Positions 47,536 to 59,052 are shown, counted from the first letter of the stretch. The stretch is 64,000 bases of DNA from Massariosphaeria phaeospora (GCA_011032825.1 JAADJZ010000025.1:434001-498000), one strand, 5' to 3'. Notes: generated by a model not told the origin, from the sequence alone. Program-made: numbers and translations.

Positions 47536-47873
47536 GAGTGCGAGGCTCCTTTTAAAGAGATTAATTGTGTACGCCCTCTGTCTAGCTAGGAACCGACATT
47601 TTGTCGTTAGGTTTACTCGGTTTGGATTGGATCAAGCATGGCGCTCCGGGTGTGCTTCACAGGCTGGTGCATTTGGTAACGGCAATCTGGAGTTAGCATG
47701 ATGGAGATACCAAAATCACGATTCAATGGGGCACATGGAAGATACTTGTGAAGTCCGCTGCCCTGAATATCTACTATGCACAGTTGAGCGAGCAGACCGC
47801 AAAACAAAAGCAAAAACAGAACAGTCGTTGTACAGGATATCGCACTAGCTCTTACCCATAGTTGTTCTGCCAT
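47536..47873. other. Short convergent intergenic gap
   Basis: About 0.3 kb between the convergent centrin and complex I genes, presumably both 3' UTRs. Nothing recognisable. Confidence 0.5.
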
Positions 47874-49503
47874 TTATTGTCCGGGTGAAATCAACTTCCC
47901 TTGCTTCGCCGCATCATGCTGCCACCCACCTGCCAACGCCTCACCACCATGCCGATTAGCGTAATCCTTCATCCTTGCTTCTAGCTCAGGTCGGAAATGT
48001 CTAATTAAGCCCTGTAACGGCCACGCGAACGCCTCTCCCAAAGCACAAATGGTGTGTCCTTCAACCTGCTTCGTCAGCTCTTGGAGCATATCAATCTCTC
48101 GTGTCCTCCCTTGGCCCTGGTAAAACCGGTCCATAATCTGGTGAGTCCATTTGGAGCCTTCTCGGCAAGGCGTACACTGTCCGCAAGATTCGTGGTGGTA
48201 GAATTTGGAGAGACGTTGGAAAGCGCGTATAATATCAGTGGATTGATCCATGACAATGACGGCTGCAGTACCGAGACCGGATTGAGAGTCCTTTAGCGCG
48301 TCGAAATCCATGAGTTGGTCGTCACATATGTGCCTAGGGAGAACTGGTGTTGAAGAGCCGCCTGGGATGATAGCTTTCAGATTATCCCAACCGCCACGCA
48401 CACCACCGCAGTGCTTGTCGATGAGCTCCCGAAGAGGAATCGACATTTCTTCCTCGACCGTACATGGGTTGTTGACGTGTCCAGAGATACAGAAGAGCTT
48501 CGTCCCCTGATTCCGCTCCCGACCAAATCCTGCAAACCAACTTCCTCCTCTCCGACAGATAGTAGGGGCCACGGCAACGGTTTCGACATTAGCGACGGTT
48601 GTGGGACATCCGAAGAGTCCAACAGCAGCTGGGAATGGAGGCTTTAAACGGGGCTTCCCGGGCTTTCCTTCCAGCGACTCGATGAGTGACGTCTCCTCTC
48701 CGCAGACATATGCGCCCATTCCTCGGTGGATGTACACGTCGAAGTCGTAACCAGATCCGCAAGCGTTCTTGCCAATCAGACCAGCTTGATATGCCTCCTG
48801 GATAGCGCGTTGAAGTACGGTAGCCTCGTGGTAGAATTCTCCTCGGATGTATATGTAGGCAGCGGTGGCGTTCATGGCACGGCCGGCAACGAGACAGCCT
48901 TCGATGAGCTTGTGGGGGTCCTTGCGCATAATCTCGCGGTCCTTGCAGGTTCCGGGCTCGCCCTCATCGGCGTTGACGACGAGGTAGCGGGGCTTGGTAT
49001 CCTTGTCCCAGTCCTTAGTGTTCATGAACGACTTGCACCCATTGTCAGCAACTGCATCTTCCAGCCAAACATCTCACACATACCCATTTCAGTCCCGAGG
49101 GGAAACCAGCACCACCTCGGCCTCGAAGACCAGAGGCTTTGACCTCAGAGATAATCTAGGACTGCTGTTAGAAAGGGTTCAGAACTCATGCTCAGTTTAC
49201 GCATACCCATTCATGGCCTTTCAAGATAATCTCTTTCGTCTTGTGCCAGTCGCCGTATTTCATGGCGCTCTTGAGATCGGCGCCATGGTGGCCGTACAGG
49301 TTCTGGAAGATCCGATCCTGGTCCTTCAGCCCGCCGTATGTCCTCACCGGTGCACCATCTTGCACCGTGGCCAGGGTTCTTCGCTGCGGTCGGGACGGGG
49401 TGGTGGCGGCGGTCGAAAGGCGTGAAGCAGCAGCAGCGGCAGGTAGAGCTCGGTGGGCGGCAGCGCTCAGCGTCAGCGGTGCAGGTGCGTGCCGTGCGAG
49501 CAT
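47874..49503 (-). CDS. NADH:ubiquinone oxidoreductase 51-kDa subunit (NDUFV1 type)
   Basis: Three exons, 49503-49207, 49155-49084 and 49031-47874, phase-consistent, 508 residues. This subunit of mitochondrial complex I binds NADH and FMN and carries iron-sulfur cluster N3. The first 40 residues are an Ala/Arg-rich mitochondrial presequence ([20 protein letters not shown]). The body shows the NADH/FMN glycine-rich motif [16 protein letters not shown], the second motif [36 protein letters not shown], and the cluster ligands [12 protein letters not shown] followed by the distal Cys in [13 protein letters not shown]. Orthologous to N. crassa nuo51. The sequence looks complete, with no lesion. Confidence 0.96.
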
Positions 49504-50376
49504 GGTGACGGCGATTTCAATTGATGCTCACGCAGATTGAGGCTCCGGCGGTTTCCGGGCGCGGATTGGAATTCGACGCGGGCTGAGTGGCGGCGTGAAG
49601 TTGCGACGGTGGACAGTCGCCAAGCCTCTTCAGATGACGGATCGAGTCGCAGCCACGCTGATTGGTCAGTCTGCAGTCGTTGACATCACCCCGCCACTAC
49701 ATGCTGCTGAACTTCTTCACCACCGAAGAAGCCATCGCGGGTGACAGACATCTCGGGCCTTCTGCCGGTGTAGCTACCGCTTTGCCAGCTACAACCTATA
49801 TCCATTGCCATGATAGGAACACCACAAATAGGTATTCGGGACCTGAGTATCAAAATCATGAAGCTCCTGACGACCCTCTCGCATCTGGGAACCCTCCAAG
49901 TGCTTAATTGGATGTTGTATATAGAACCCTAGCGAATCCGCCAACTTTTACAGTGCTGGTAAAGGCAGGCGGACTCAATGGTTGTAGTTACATAGGGTGA
50001 AGTACTTCACTAGACAACCCTTTCCACTCCACCTAGCCATATCACAGCACCATGACTCTTTCATTTGTCCTCGACTAAGCCATAAAACGTGGACACGCAT
50101 GTTTATGCTCTTAGTTTTCTTCCTGCTCTTAGCACTTCCAAACTCTTATACACTTCCACTTCCTCCAGTCCTATACCACAACCAGGACGTACTCTGCCTC
50201 CAACCACCTCCATACATAGTAGGTAAACAGCGATTTCTCACATATCTGCATATGCACGCTCTGCTCTCACCTCCGCGTCATTGCTAGCCATCCTACTTTT
50301 CTGTCACTAGTGCATACGTACTCATTAGGCCTCGTATCTTATCATTCACAGTAAACGTCTCAAAACACCCGCAACC
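49504..50376. other. Divergent promoter region
   Basis: About 0.9 kb between the complex I gene (-) and the gene at 50377 (+). It is C/T-rich near 50020-50240. No element recognised. Confidence 0.5.
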
Positions 50377-51576
50377 ATGCATCTCCAACTCAGCAAAAAG
50401 GCCGACCGTAGCGGCAGCCGCCCAACATTGATCTCCGACGGCCGACGCATGCGGCAGGTCTGGAAGTTAGGAGACGGCGACGGAGACCCAAGCACCCATC
50501 TCGTCGAGCGCAGTCTGAACACACTTGCAGGCCACCCAACCTGGAAGGTCTTCGATGGACCAGTATCGCTCCCCGTCGAGCGCGGCAGCGAAGACGAGCC
50601 ACCGCACTTCGTCTACTTGGATGACCGAGCTTGTCATGCTGTTCACTACTCCGACGCCTACACGCACGAGGAGCTCAAAACCTTCTGGCCCTTCGACTTC
50701 AACCACCAAGGACACATCAGAGGAGGCAGACGGAACCGCGGCCGGCCAGCCTACCTCGATGACTCGTACACAGCATTCGCCCAGGGTCGCTTGCGTGGCA
50801 AGGACAAATGGTACGAGTTTTCGGGCGCTCCAGAATTCGGCGAATATGCCCCCGCCCGCCCGACGAAACCCACCAAGATGGAAGAGCAGGTTGCCCAAGA
50901 GTTTGCTGAGCAAGAGAAAGCCCGTGAGAAAGCCAGCTCCGAAACCGCCGAGCAAGCGCCCTCGACTCCCGAGAGGAGTGGCAAGAGGAAGACTATCATG
51001 GGTAGTCCCGCGAAGACGAACACTCCACCTGAAGCAATCTCCCCCAGGGGCGCTGCGCTCGGCAACACCGACGACGTCTACCCATCCAGTCCCATTTCAC
51101 GAACCCCCACAACAACTCAACCCAGACCTCGCCCCACTCCATCCTCATCCCGCTCCGACAACCCCTTCCGCTACGGCCAGACCGCGGGCCCCCAACCCCT
51201 CGCCCTCACACCCCGCCCATACGAAGGCTCACCGTACGGCCACCTCGCCGCAGGAAACTTCCGCGCCATGCTCCGCCCCTATTCCGGCGACCTCGAACAG
51301 CTGACGTCCAAGCCCGCCCCAGCTGCACCCAGCCCCGGCACTTCCGCGCGCAACCCTCCCGCCAACACGCTCGCAACCAGACCCCCCATCCCGACCCCAG
51401 CGCATCCAGGCCTCTCGCGAGCAAAGCGCGCGCGGGACGAGCCCGAGCTTCCAGCAGCGAGTTCCCCGCAAGCCAGCGGTGCGCCGGCCGCCAAGCGCCG
51501 CGTCACGGGTCCGTTCCTGTACAGCTCGTCGGAATCTCCCGAAGCGCCCAAGAGCGCGCGCGGGGGAGGAAGCTAA
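50377..51576 (+). CDS. Unknown protein with a disordered C-terminal half
   Basis: Single exon, 399 residues. I do not recognise a domain. Residues 1-165 have globular composition (RRMRQVWKLGDGDGD, HFVYLDDRACHAVHYS, TFWPFDFNHQGH, GKDKWYEFSGAPEFGEY) and could be a small conserved fold. From about 175 the protein is Glu/Ala/Lys-rich, then Pro/Ser/Thr-rich, with short basic patches (SGKRKTIMG, RAKRARDE, AAKRRVTG) resembling nuclear-localisation signals and possible SP/TP phosphorylation sites. Codon bias and length support a real gene. It has its own promoter region and is not part of any recognisable set with its neighbours. Confidence 0.75.
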   Translation: MHLQLSKKADRSGSRPTLISDGRRMRQVWKLGDGDGDPSTHLVERSLNTLAGHPTWKVFDGPVSLPVERGSEDEPPHFVYLDDRACHAVHYSDAYTHEELKTFWPFDFNHQGHIRGGRRNRGRPAYLDDSYTAFAQGRLRGKDKWYEFSGAPEFGEYAPARPTKPTKMEEQVAQEFAEQEKAREKASSETAEQAPSTPERSGKRKTIMGSPAKTNTPPEAISPRGAALGNTDDVYPSSPISRTPTTTQPRPRPTPSSSRSDNPFRYGQTAGPQPLALTPRPYEGSPYGHLAAGNFRAMLRPYSGDLEQLTSKPAPAAPSPGTSARNPPANTLATRPPIPTPAHPGLSRAKRARDEPELPAASSPQASGAPAAKRRVTGPFLYSSSESPEAPKSARGGGS

Positions 51577-52138
51577 CTAACCGCCATAAAAGGCTGCGAC
51601 GGCCAACGCACCTCGCCATGCCCGCGAAGCCCAGCGCTTCTGCCCAGCGTCCGGAATCTGCCTGCTGTCCATCACCAATCTCGAATTTGCACAAAAGTTG
51701 GCGTCTTGGGGGGAGTCTCTTGTCTGGGTAGGTCAATTCGGCCTCTTGATTTTAAGGTTGTATGTTTGGGGTATCATGGAGTCTGAAGGGTCTCACAACC
51801 TTTCCCCTTTTTTCATTTTCCTTCGGTTTGGTAGGTGGGGTCATTGTGGTTAGGTATGAACATCAAAATTTGAGCTTGACTAAGTCATAGCAAACGTCCA
51901 TCAAATGCAAATGCTCTATATGAAAAACTCCAAGTATGCAGCCTCCGCCCGTATTTTGGCACCAATCGGCTCAGCAGCACACAACAAAGTTCCAACCAGG
52001 TGCATGTGATACAAGCACGCCGTAGCCGTCGTGTAAAGCCCCATACGCACCAGCATATATATAATGCAGCGTCATAGTCCAAACGCCAAGTGGGTATATA
52101 ACAGAATGAGATCGGGAGAGCGACAGGGCCCCTGGAAG
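51577..52138. other. Convergent intergenic gap
   Basis: About 0.6 kb between convergent genes, with T-rich stretches likely belonging to 3' UTRs. Nothing else seen. Confidence 0.5.
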
Positions 52139-53839
52139 TTAGATGCCCCTCCGGCCTCGGCCCCGTCCGCTCACCGTCCTCATCATACCAACACCACCTG
52201 CGCCGAATCCAGCACCGCCAAATCCGGCGTCCAGCATCGGTGTGTTGCCGCCCGCATCGCTATATCCGCCCATTGAGCTCTGTGCGCTCATGGGTATGCC
52301 GCCCATGGCGCCGACCTCCAGATGCGGCACTACGGCGCGCACATGGCTTGTGATTTCGGAGACCGGTTCTCGATAGTCGGGGGTCTGGACCTGGTATTCT
52401 CTCGCCTTGACGGGATTTACGGCGGCTTGAAGAAGCTTCTCGTTGAGTTCGTCGTCGGGTAGTGGACAGCGGAGCATGAGCTTGAGGTCTTGCTCTACGT
52501 CTTGCGCGGCGAGGGCCGGTGGAGGCGGGGCCGAGGCGTTCAGTTTCTGAAAGACCTTCGCGTCTAGAACGAAGGGCGGATTGTATGTGAAAGGGATATG
52601 CCCGTTGGCGATCGAGGTCGGATTGAGGGCAGAGCGCGTAGCGCCACGAGTTGCGTGTGGATTTGACGATGCCTGCCGTGCCATGTCAGGGGCACCTGGT
52701 GGGTCGTCCGAGTCCTGGTCAGCGTCTTGGGCATCGCCGTTCTCGGATGCATGGTCTCCGTTAGTGCCATTGGCACCATTTGTGGTCGTTTCTTGTTGGC
52801 CTGGCTCGGCGTTCTTCATCTTCGCGAAGAAGTGAGACGCCGCTGTTGTTGCCTGGTTCATGGCCATGGTGAGCTCTTTCTCCGTGAACAGGCGTTCTAG
52901 CGAGTACGCCGAAGCCTCAAATTGCGCATGAATGGTTCGCGCTTTGGCTTCGCGGAATGGGGAGCCCGCGCCCATGTCCAGATTCCTGCCAGACGGGCCT
53001 GGCGAGTCGTTGTCGATGTCTTCGAATAACTTCCGTTTCCGTTTGTTCTCTGCGGCCGCTGCTAGATCTTCGGCGTCCCCGAACTTGTGGCCCGTTCTGC
53101 GGGTTTTGCGCGGGGCTTGCGGTCCACCGGGACTCGCGGGGTGGCCAATGCTAAATTGGTTCGGGTGGAGAAGCATGGCGTTGCTGTCTGAAAGGTCCAG
53201 CTGCTCCTTCTCTCGTCGCAGCCTGGCGGTCCTGGTCTGGATGGTTGCCATGAGCCGTTCGCGCACCGTGGCAGCGAGCAGCTTGTGTTCTTCTTCGGCG
53301 ATCTGGACTTTGTAGTAGTACGAGTTTTCAATCTCGTTCTTGGTGTTCTCGTGTTTGTTCTATCGGAGCGAAATTGATTAGCATGGAAACAGAGTAAAGG
53401 TGGGGATTACAAGAATGCTTACCCAGAGCATGGTGAGGTTGTAGTCGCGCTCCTCCATGGCATCGTTCACGCCATCGACAAAGCGAGCATACTGTTTGCC
53501 GCACTGCGCAATGTAGTCGGTGCCAGCGCTAGGGGCGGTGGGGATGTTGTTGCCCATGATTTGGGTAATGAGCTCAGAGGCCTCCTCGCCGCCATCCTCC
53601 AGTGGCTTGTTGGCGTAGGGATCGGCTTTGAGGATGAGGTTGATGTCGGCTTGCAGGGCGGCAAGCTGGGCCCTGTAGTGACTGTCCCGGTTGTCGGAGA
53701 AGGACGACATCATCTCCGAGAGCTTCTCTGCCAGCATGTTGCGCCGGCGATCCCGTTTCGAGGGTTGCGGTTGCGGGGAGGTCGCGGAATGGCCGGGCGG
53801 GAGGTTGCCCGCGGGCGATGGGCTGCGATTACGGGCCAT
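52139..53839 (-). CDS. Sds3/Dep1-like subunit of the Rpd3 histone deacetylase complex
   Basis: Two exons, 53839-53423 and 53359-52139 (63-nt intron), 545 residues. The Sds3-like domain spans the junction at about residues 30-210: a coiled coil beginning RRNMLAEKLSEMMSSFSDNRDSHY, then MEERDYNLTMLW, the KNEIENSYYYKVQIAEEE core and TVRERLMATIQTR. Sds3-type subunits hold together the Sin3-Rpd3 deacetylase core and are needed for repression. The remainder is low-complexity with a basic patch (ENKRKRKLFED, a likely nuclear signal), Asp/Gly/Asn-rich linkers and a C-terminal GRGRGRRG tail. Fungi have two relatives in this family, Sds3 and Dep1; the domain match does not tell me which this is. No lesion seen. 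Confidence 0.87.
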
Positions 53840-54494
53840 GTCCGTGTTGTGTGTTGTACTGGTGAGCTCCTGGAGGGCGGGAGCGGGTGTGTGACTGAGG
53901 AGACAGCGTCAAGCGCAGGTACAGCCGCTGAGGGCTGGGCGGGCGACGCAGAGTGGGAAGCTGGACAGAAAATGGAGCGCAAGTGGATGTCGGCTGGGAG
54001 ACGAGATGCCCCTTCTTGCACGATGGATCGCTAGAGGGCGGGCGACATGGAGACGAAGTTTGGTGAGGGCACAAGAGGAGGCAGCTGGTGTGGGAGTGAA
54101 TGAGCTGCCGCACACCCAATTGACGGATGATCAAAGTCTCACGAATCGAGTTGGGCTGCCATCGCTATTGCCGACCGCCGACTTACCTAATCCTTGGCAG
54201 GGCACTCAGGGACCATTGCGCTGTGTCTCAATAATGCGTCATCCCGACCCTGTCGAGGCTGTGTCGCTTCAGAGAGCCATCGTCTCAAAAAGATTGCATT
54301 GTCGCTGCGTCTGCAGCTTAAATCTAACTATACAATCTACCTGTCCGGTATACCGCTCCGATCTCCAACCACCCACTACGTCATTGCATCACTGCCCCGA
54401 GCCCCGTAATCCCAGACCCCTCAGAGAAGTTTTCGCGAACTCATAGCGAGGGAGCCTCATTTGTTGTCCCAGATCCTCTTTGGACCTTCACTTC
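53840..54494. other. Promoter region of the Sds3-like gene
   Basis: About 0.65 kb upstream of the Sds3-like gene and downstream of the Bys1-like gene, which lies on the same strand. No element or gene recognised. Confidence 0.45.
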
Positions 54495-54986
54495 TCACGC
54501 TTCGAACCTCTTCTTCTGCTTGCTTCCAACACACAGCTTGATCGTCGCGAATTCGAACTTCTTGTTATACCTCGTTCCATCGCCTACTGGCTTAACCCCT
54601 TCGGGCCAATTGATCGGGGGAGATGCTGGTGCAAAGGTGGCGTCGATGCGTTTCCCTTTGAAAGGTTCCCCGTTGTTGGTCGACATCTCGTACCAGAGGG
54701 AACCATCGTCGTTCAGCGTATATTGGAAGTTGAGCTGACCGGCGCCGTTGTTGATGCCATTGGGGTCTTTCGAGATGGCGATGACTGTGCCCACTCCGGG
54801 TACCGCGTCTTGCTCCGCGTAGTACTGGACGTTGCTGCCTGCGGCAAGCACCAATGGTCCTCGGGGAGCGGCACTGCCTGTCTCCCAGGTGTACAGATCT
54901 TGCCCACAATAATTGTAAATGCTGATCTCGTCGGCGCTGGTGAAGTGCGCAAAAAGCACAGCGAAGATAAATTGAACGAAGAGCAT
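54495..54986 (-). CDS. Small secreted Bys1-family protein
   Basis: Single exon, 163 residues. The start MLFVQFIFAVLFAHFTSA is a clean signal peptide with cleavage expected near residue 18. The mature part matches the Bys1 (Blastomyces yeast-phase-specific protein 1) family in order: an N-terminal strand with ISIYNYCGQDLYTW, then APRGPLVLAAGSNVQYYAEQ, a KDPNGINNGAGQLNFQYTL stretch, GSLWYEMSTNNGEPFKG and WPEGVKPV. The fold is thaumatin-like; the function is unknown. The usual Cys pairs are fewer than in some members (visible Cys: C27 and one near the C-terminus). The open frame extends upstream of 54986, but only this ATG gives a signal peptide. A TATA box (55068-55073) and a perfect hairpin (55095-55125) lie in its promoter. 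Confidence 0.8.
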   Translation of the reverse strand: MLFVQFIFAVLFAHFTSADEISIYNYCGQDLYTWETGSAAPRGPLVLAAGSNVQYYAEQDAVPGVGTVIAISKDPNGINNGAGQLNFQYTLNDDGSLWYEMSTNNGEPFKGKRIDATFAPASPPINWPEGVKPVGDGTRYNKKFEFATIKLCVGSKQKKRFEA

Positions 54987-55067
54987 GGTGGAAGAAGCCG
55001 TCTTCTTAGAGATAGAAGGGATTGAGCTGGTTGTTGGTGTGGGAAGAAAGAAGTCGGAGGCCCCCTC

Positions 55068-55073
55068 TATATA
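55068..55073 (-). promoter_or_regulatory. TATA box of the Bys1-like gene
   Basis: TATATA within TCTATATACC, about 82 bp upstream of the ATG at 54986 on the minus strand. Distance and sequence fit a fungal TATA element. Confidence 0.6.
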
Positions 55074-55094
55074 CCATCTTCTCGGCTGATACTG

Positions 55095-55125
55095 AGCTTC
55101 GTTACTAGTATAAAGTAACGAAGCT
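55095..55125. promoter_or_regulatory. Perfect 12-bp inverted repeat upstream of the Bys1-like gene
   Basis: AGCTTCGTTACT (55095-55106) and its exact complement AGTAACGAAGCT (55114-55125), separated by AGTATAA. The half-site AGTAACGAA occurs again at 55210-55218. It sits about 110-140 bp upstream of the ATG, just behind the TATA box, where a dimeric regulator would bind. Binding is inference. Confidence 0.55.
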
Positions 55126-57097
55126 GCCGCATCTACACATGTCACAAGCAGGCATCCAGGCTCTCTGTGGCACGAGATGCTGGGTTTACTACGAGCTAAC
55201 ATCCTTTTTAGTAACGAAATGGATATTGTCAGCTGGTCGTGAACGAGCTGGCATCAGTCAGGAAACAATGCTTCGACAGCGGAACACGCAGATTCACAGA
55301 CGGCACGACTTGGTGTTCGGCATCGGAATGCCTGAGCAGGGATTGGCTCAGTCAGGTAAAACCTTCAGGACGGAGCAATCATATCACCTGGCACCTGTTG
55401 TGTTCTGCGGGAACTTCTGGTCCACTGTCGTTCCGGGCCTACAATCAACAGAAATGAAAACTTGGCAATGTAACGACAACACGGGATACAATGGTCGCGT
55501 CAAGAGATCACCAGTTGCCGTATAAAGACTGACAGGTTGCAGAAGGCTGAGTGTAACGCCGTGTACGCAAGCCAAGTACCACACATCACATCAACACTCT
55601 GCCCCCACATGATGTACGCTTTCCATCCAACACAACCCTCCTATCAGGTGCCTTACACTTTTGCCTCATCGTTTACTTCTCCCGGACAACTCCCGGGGTT
55701 TGCTCTACCTCTTTTCTGGTGGGATAGGTCCCACCAGTGCTGTACGTTACCGTCTGTAGACGAACGGGTATTCTTTGTGTGCAGTAGATGTACTATGGCA
55801 ACTGATCATCCTTTCTTTGCGCATCTCAAATCTTCGGTACGGAACGAGGGCGCAGTCGCATACGTGGCACTCTATGAGCAGTGCTCAGCCCCAACAGGAG
55901 ATATTCTGCTATGTGCATCACGTTCGCCGTTCCAGCTCAAGATGTATAGGTAACAATTCTGTTCGCACTGCATAATCGATAGTAGCATCGCAATCGCTAG
56001 ATCGCCTCGAACTTGCTATTTGTGAAGATCATGCGCAGTCGCAGCATAGGGTCAAGGACGCTTGGAAGTCCACGTACTCATTACTCTGAATCCTGTGCCG
56101 ACAAGTCAGTCCAAAAACACACGTCACTCACTTCGACGGCTTTCTACACTAGATATCATATCGAGAGGAGTGGGTTGACTTGAGCCGTGCTTAGACAGCC
56201 AATGCGTTGGTGCCGGTATAACTGAGGTCGCTATAGTAGGCAATCCTTTCGATCCCCAAGCATCGTCGTTGTCAGACCACCCAGAGTAGATCCCAACCCT
56301 TTTCCCACTTTACTCCGCGTCTCCTCTCCTCTACGCTGCTACTAAGAAACGAGATCTCTCAAACATTCTATGATTTCTCCATACCGGACCTAATCCGCAC
56401 TCCCCTCCACCAACAAACAGCATCATGCAATCCACAACACCCACCCATGTAAACATGTATCCTTACTAGCTCCCGCTCCACAGACCCCCAAATCCTTCGA
56501 TCCGAGGTTATTGAAGCCACCGCACGATCTAGCGTTCCCTCATACTTCCGCATCAGGAAGTTTCTGCTGCTGGTGTGGAAGATAGATTAATTTTGAGGCT
56601 TGGCGCACGGATACTTTTGGTGTTGGTCAAGCTTTACCTAAGGCTCGGTGTCGGTCGATGGACACTAGACACTATAGTAGACTAGAGGACTCCTTACGCA
56701 CTCACGAGCGGACTGAGTTGTAACTCTGGTACTTCTCTTTACTTTGGCTTTGGCTTTGAAGTTGTTGTATTAATCGAGTTTTATGGGATTTCATGCCACG
56801 CCCCAGCAGGAACAGTGTGAGTAATACGGATAATGCTTTGCTTTACTAAAAGATTTGATTGGGAAGAAGCAGAAAGTGTAATGAGAAGATTTCAGCCATC
56901 TTGACAGACCATGGTTCTGATAGCTCGCTCCACAAAACGAACCACTCCGCGCACGCTGAAATCAAATGAAGCTCATCGCAAGAGGCGAACCGAGGACACC
57001 TATTATATTGAGCGCCCTTGGCTTCATTGGTAGGCTAGATATGTCAACAGCTGGCGGTCGCGGCTTTTCGCGCAGATTTTTCTCTTACTACTTCTTT

Positions 57098-57120
57098 CTT
57101 CTTCTTCTTCTTCTTCTTCT
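57098..57120. repeat. (CTT)n microsatellite
   Basis: Uninterrupted CTT triplets, about seven to eight units, about 110 bp upstream of the small gene at 57229. Confidence 0.85.
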
Positions 57121-57228
57121 CTTTCTCCTTCGCCTAGACCACACCTCTACACCTTGACGCACGAATACAAGCCCGCCACTGAGAACTTTGATCGTTCCGC
57201 CAAATATCTCCGGCTAGACCTTCGAACA

Positions 57229-57740
57229 ATGCAGTCCATATTCGCCCGGCGTTTCACTAGCAAAGCCCTGGAAAAAAGCCCCGCCAAACCAAAATCAAGT
57301 AAGTACTCGCTAGAAATTAGTATTGTAGTAAATACGATACTAACTTATATATAGGTCCAAACCCAGATTCTCCCCATGAATTGTTGCTCAACTGCGTTGC
57401 GACTTTAATCACTAGTACAATAGCTCAATACTTCATATTGCGGCCTCAATTCATTACGCAATCAGATTTGAGCGAAATTCATTCTCGGTTGGAAAAGTTT
57501 GAGTCTGAGTTGGACAAGTTTGGGTCCGAATTGGCCAAAACGAGTTCTGAGTTGAAGAAGTTGAAGAAAAGGATTCCTACAATCAACGAAACTGATTCTG
57601 CGATCATCTCTTGCGCATCTTCAGACGACCCGTTGGATGCGCCCCCTGCCGCCGTCCTAAAGTCGCCTCCGGAAAATGCCTTTGGACATTGCTTGGACTC
57701 AGACTCCGACTCCTGGACCCACCGTCGTGGTACTCGATGA
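57229..57740 (+). CDS. Small putative mitochondrial coiled-coil protein
   Basis: Two exons, 57229-57298 and 57355-57740; the 56-nt intron has GTAAGT, a CTAAC branch and ATATAG. 151 residues. I recognise no family. The N-terminus MQSIFARRFTSKALEKSPAK is basic and amphipathic like a mitochondrial presequence. A hydrophobic stretch follows (LLLNCVATLITSTIAQYFIL, possible membrane anchor), then a heptad-like coiled coil (LSEIHSRLEKFESELDKFGS, SELKKLKKR) and a Ser/Asp/Pro-rich tail. The clear intron and ordered segments argue for a real gene, though it could be lineage-specific. It lies 200 bp before another small membrane-protein gene on the same strand. Confidence 0.6.
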
Positions 57741-57947
57741 TGAGATCTCAGAAAGCGGCCAGTTTTCCATGCATACAACCTCAAGAAAGCATCTCAGGTT
57801 GGTTCGATTATTGCGGTAGGTCTTCGAGGTGGGTGTCCGCAAACGGTCAATTCCAAGGACAAAGGACTGTACCTACTATCTATTTACTCGAGGTCTCCAC
57901 CTGTGAACACCATCACTCTTACACCTTACATCTTTACATCTATCCAC

Positions 57948-58551
57948 ATGGCGCAAAATTATTCGGTATTCGGTATCCTTATCTTTTGGGTGTTCTGGAT
58001 CCTACTGCCGTACATCAAAGTAAGTCTTGCCCAGTGTGAGTTCGACGAAAAATGTTCGCTAACCGAACTTCCCGTAGCTCAACCCTATCCAAACGTCCGC
58101 CGAGATCGAAGCAGAGCTCGATGAAGTGAAGGTCGCGGTAACGGACGCAATCGATCCAGAAGACTCCAACACTCTTACGACCCCAAAACACCAATCAGTG
58201 CGAAAGACCGCCAAAGACTCAGCATGGATATCTTCCAAAACTCTTGAGAATATCCATAAGAGTAGTCTCAAAGTCTTTCCACTACTCGTGACAGCAGTCA
58301 TTCTCGGCACCATTGCCAACCTGGAGCACGGTGAGTAATACGCGCGCTAGGCACAGCATTTCCAGTAACTAACCCGATCAGAAACGCTCAACGTCCTTGT
58401 TGGGGGCTTCCTGGTTCTGCAAGCGTTGAACGTCAAGTTTGCTGGACACGACATTGAGTCGGGCATCTGGGCAATATCGGTCATACCATTACTTTATATA
58501 ATTGGTCAGTCTGGGGAGCTGCTGAGGAACAAGATTATCCTGAATTACTAG
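57948..58551 (+). CDS. Small multi-pass membrane protein, unknown family
   Basis: Three exons, 57948-58019, 58078-58330 and 58382-58551, with clear GTAAGT/GTGAGT donors and TAACTAAC or CTAAC branches, 164 residues. Exon 1 encodes a single hydrophobic segment (YSVFGILIFWVFWILLPYIK). Exon 2 holds a soluble acidic stretch (IEAELDEVKVAV) and a second hydrophobic segment (VFPLLVTAVILGTIANL). Exon 3 adds VLVGGFLVLQALNV and IWAISVIPLLYIIG. So four membrane segments are likely, with a short C-terminal tail. I recognise no homologue or function. All exon junctions keep phase, which supports the model. Confidence 0.6.
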
Positions 58552-59052
58552 CTGTAAGCTGGGTTTCGGCATATTGTAGGAGGACAAGAATAAGGACAAG
58601 AAGATGAAGCTTGAGTAGTTGTGAAGACGACGCGGGGAATTATGGGTGTCAATGGGCCTGCAATCGGTGTCGTGCGACTAGGTTATGTTTCAAAGGGTTT
58701 TCTATAAGTTGTAGACTTGTTAGGTAGTAATTGATTTGACACAAGTTTATTATCTCAGATGAGGGTTTGACTGCTACGCAACATCACCCTGGCATGAACG
58801 CAAGGCTTCATCGATACCTGGTGAGATGCAGAGATTGGGGTCGTGGTCGTCTTTGTCTGCGCGAGCCCGCATGTAGACTAGCGCCAAGTTTGTCTCAAGC
58901 GAATCCCACCTGGGCACCTGAATTCGCGACACTCATATCAATCAACTTCAGAAATCCGCAAATCTACAAGGTAAGAAAATCCATTACTAGTGCTACTCCC
59001 ACGTAACAGCCGCTGATCCATAACTCAAGCTTTGATTCCATTCCCCGAAGCC
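58552..59052. other. Promoter and 5' UTR of eL6
   Basis: About 0.5 kb. A GTAAGAAA donor at about 58972 followed by CAAG or CAG acceptors up to about 59030 suggests a 5' UTR intron just before the eL6 start, as is common in ribosomal protein genes. Otherwise nothing. Confidence 0.4.

Larger units (their letters stand above)
54987..57228. other. Intergenic with promoter elements and low-complexity DNA
   Basis: About 2.2 kb. The first 250 bp hold the Bys1-like promoter elements listed separately. The rest has no credible gene; a (CTT)n tract lies at 57098-57120, shortly before the next gene. Confidence 0.5.
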
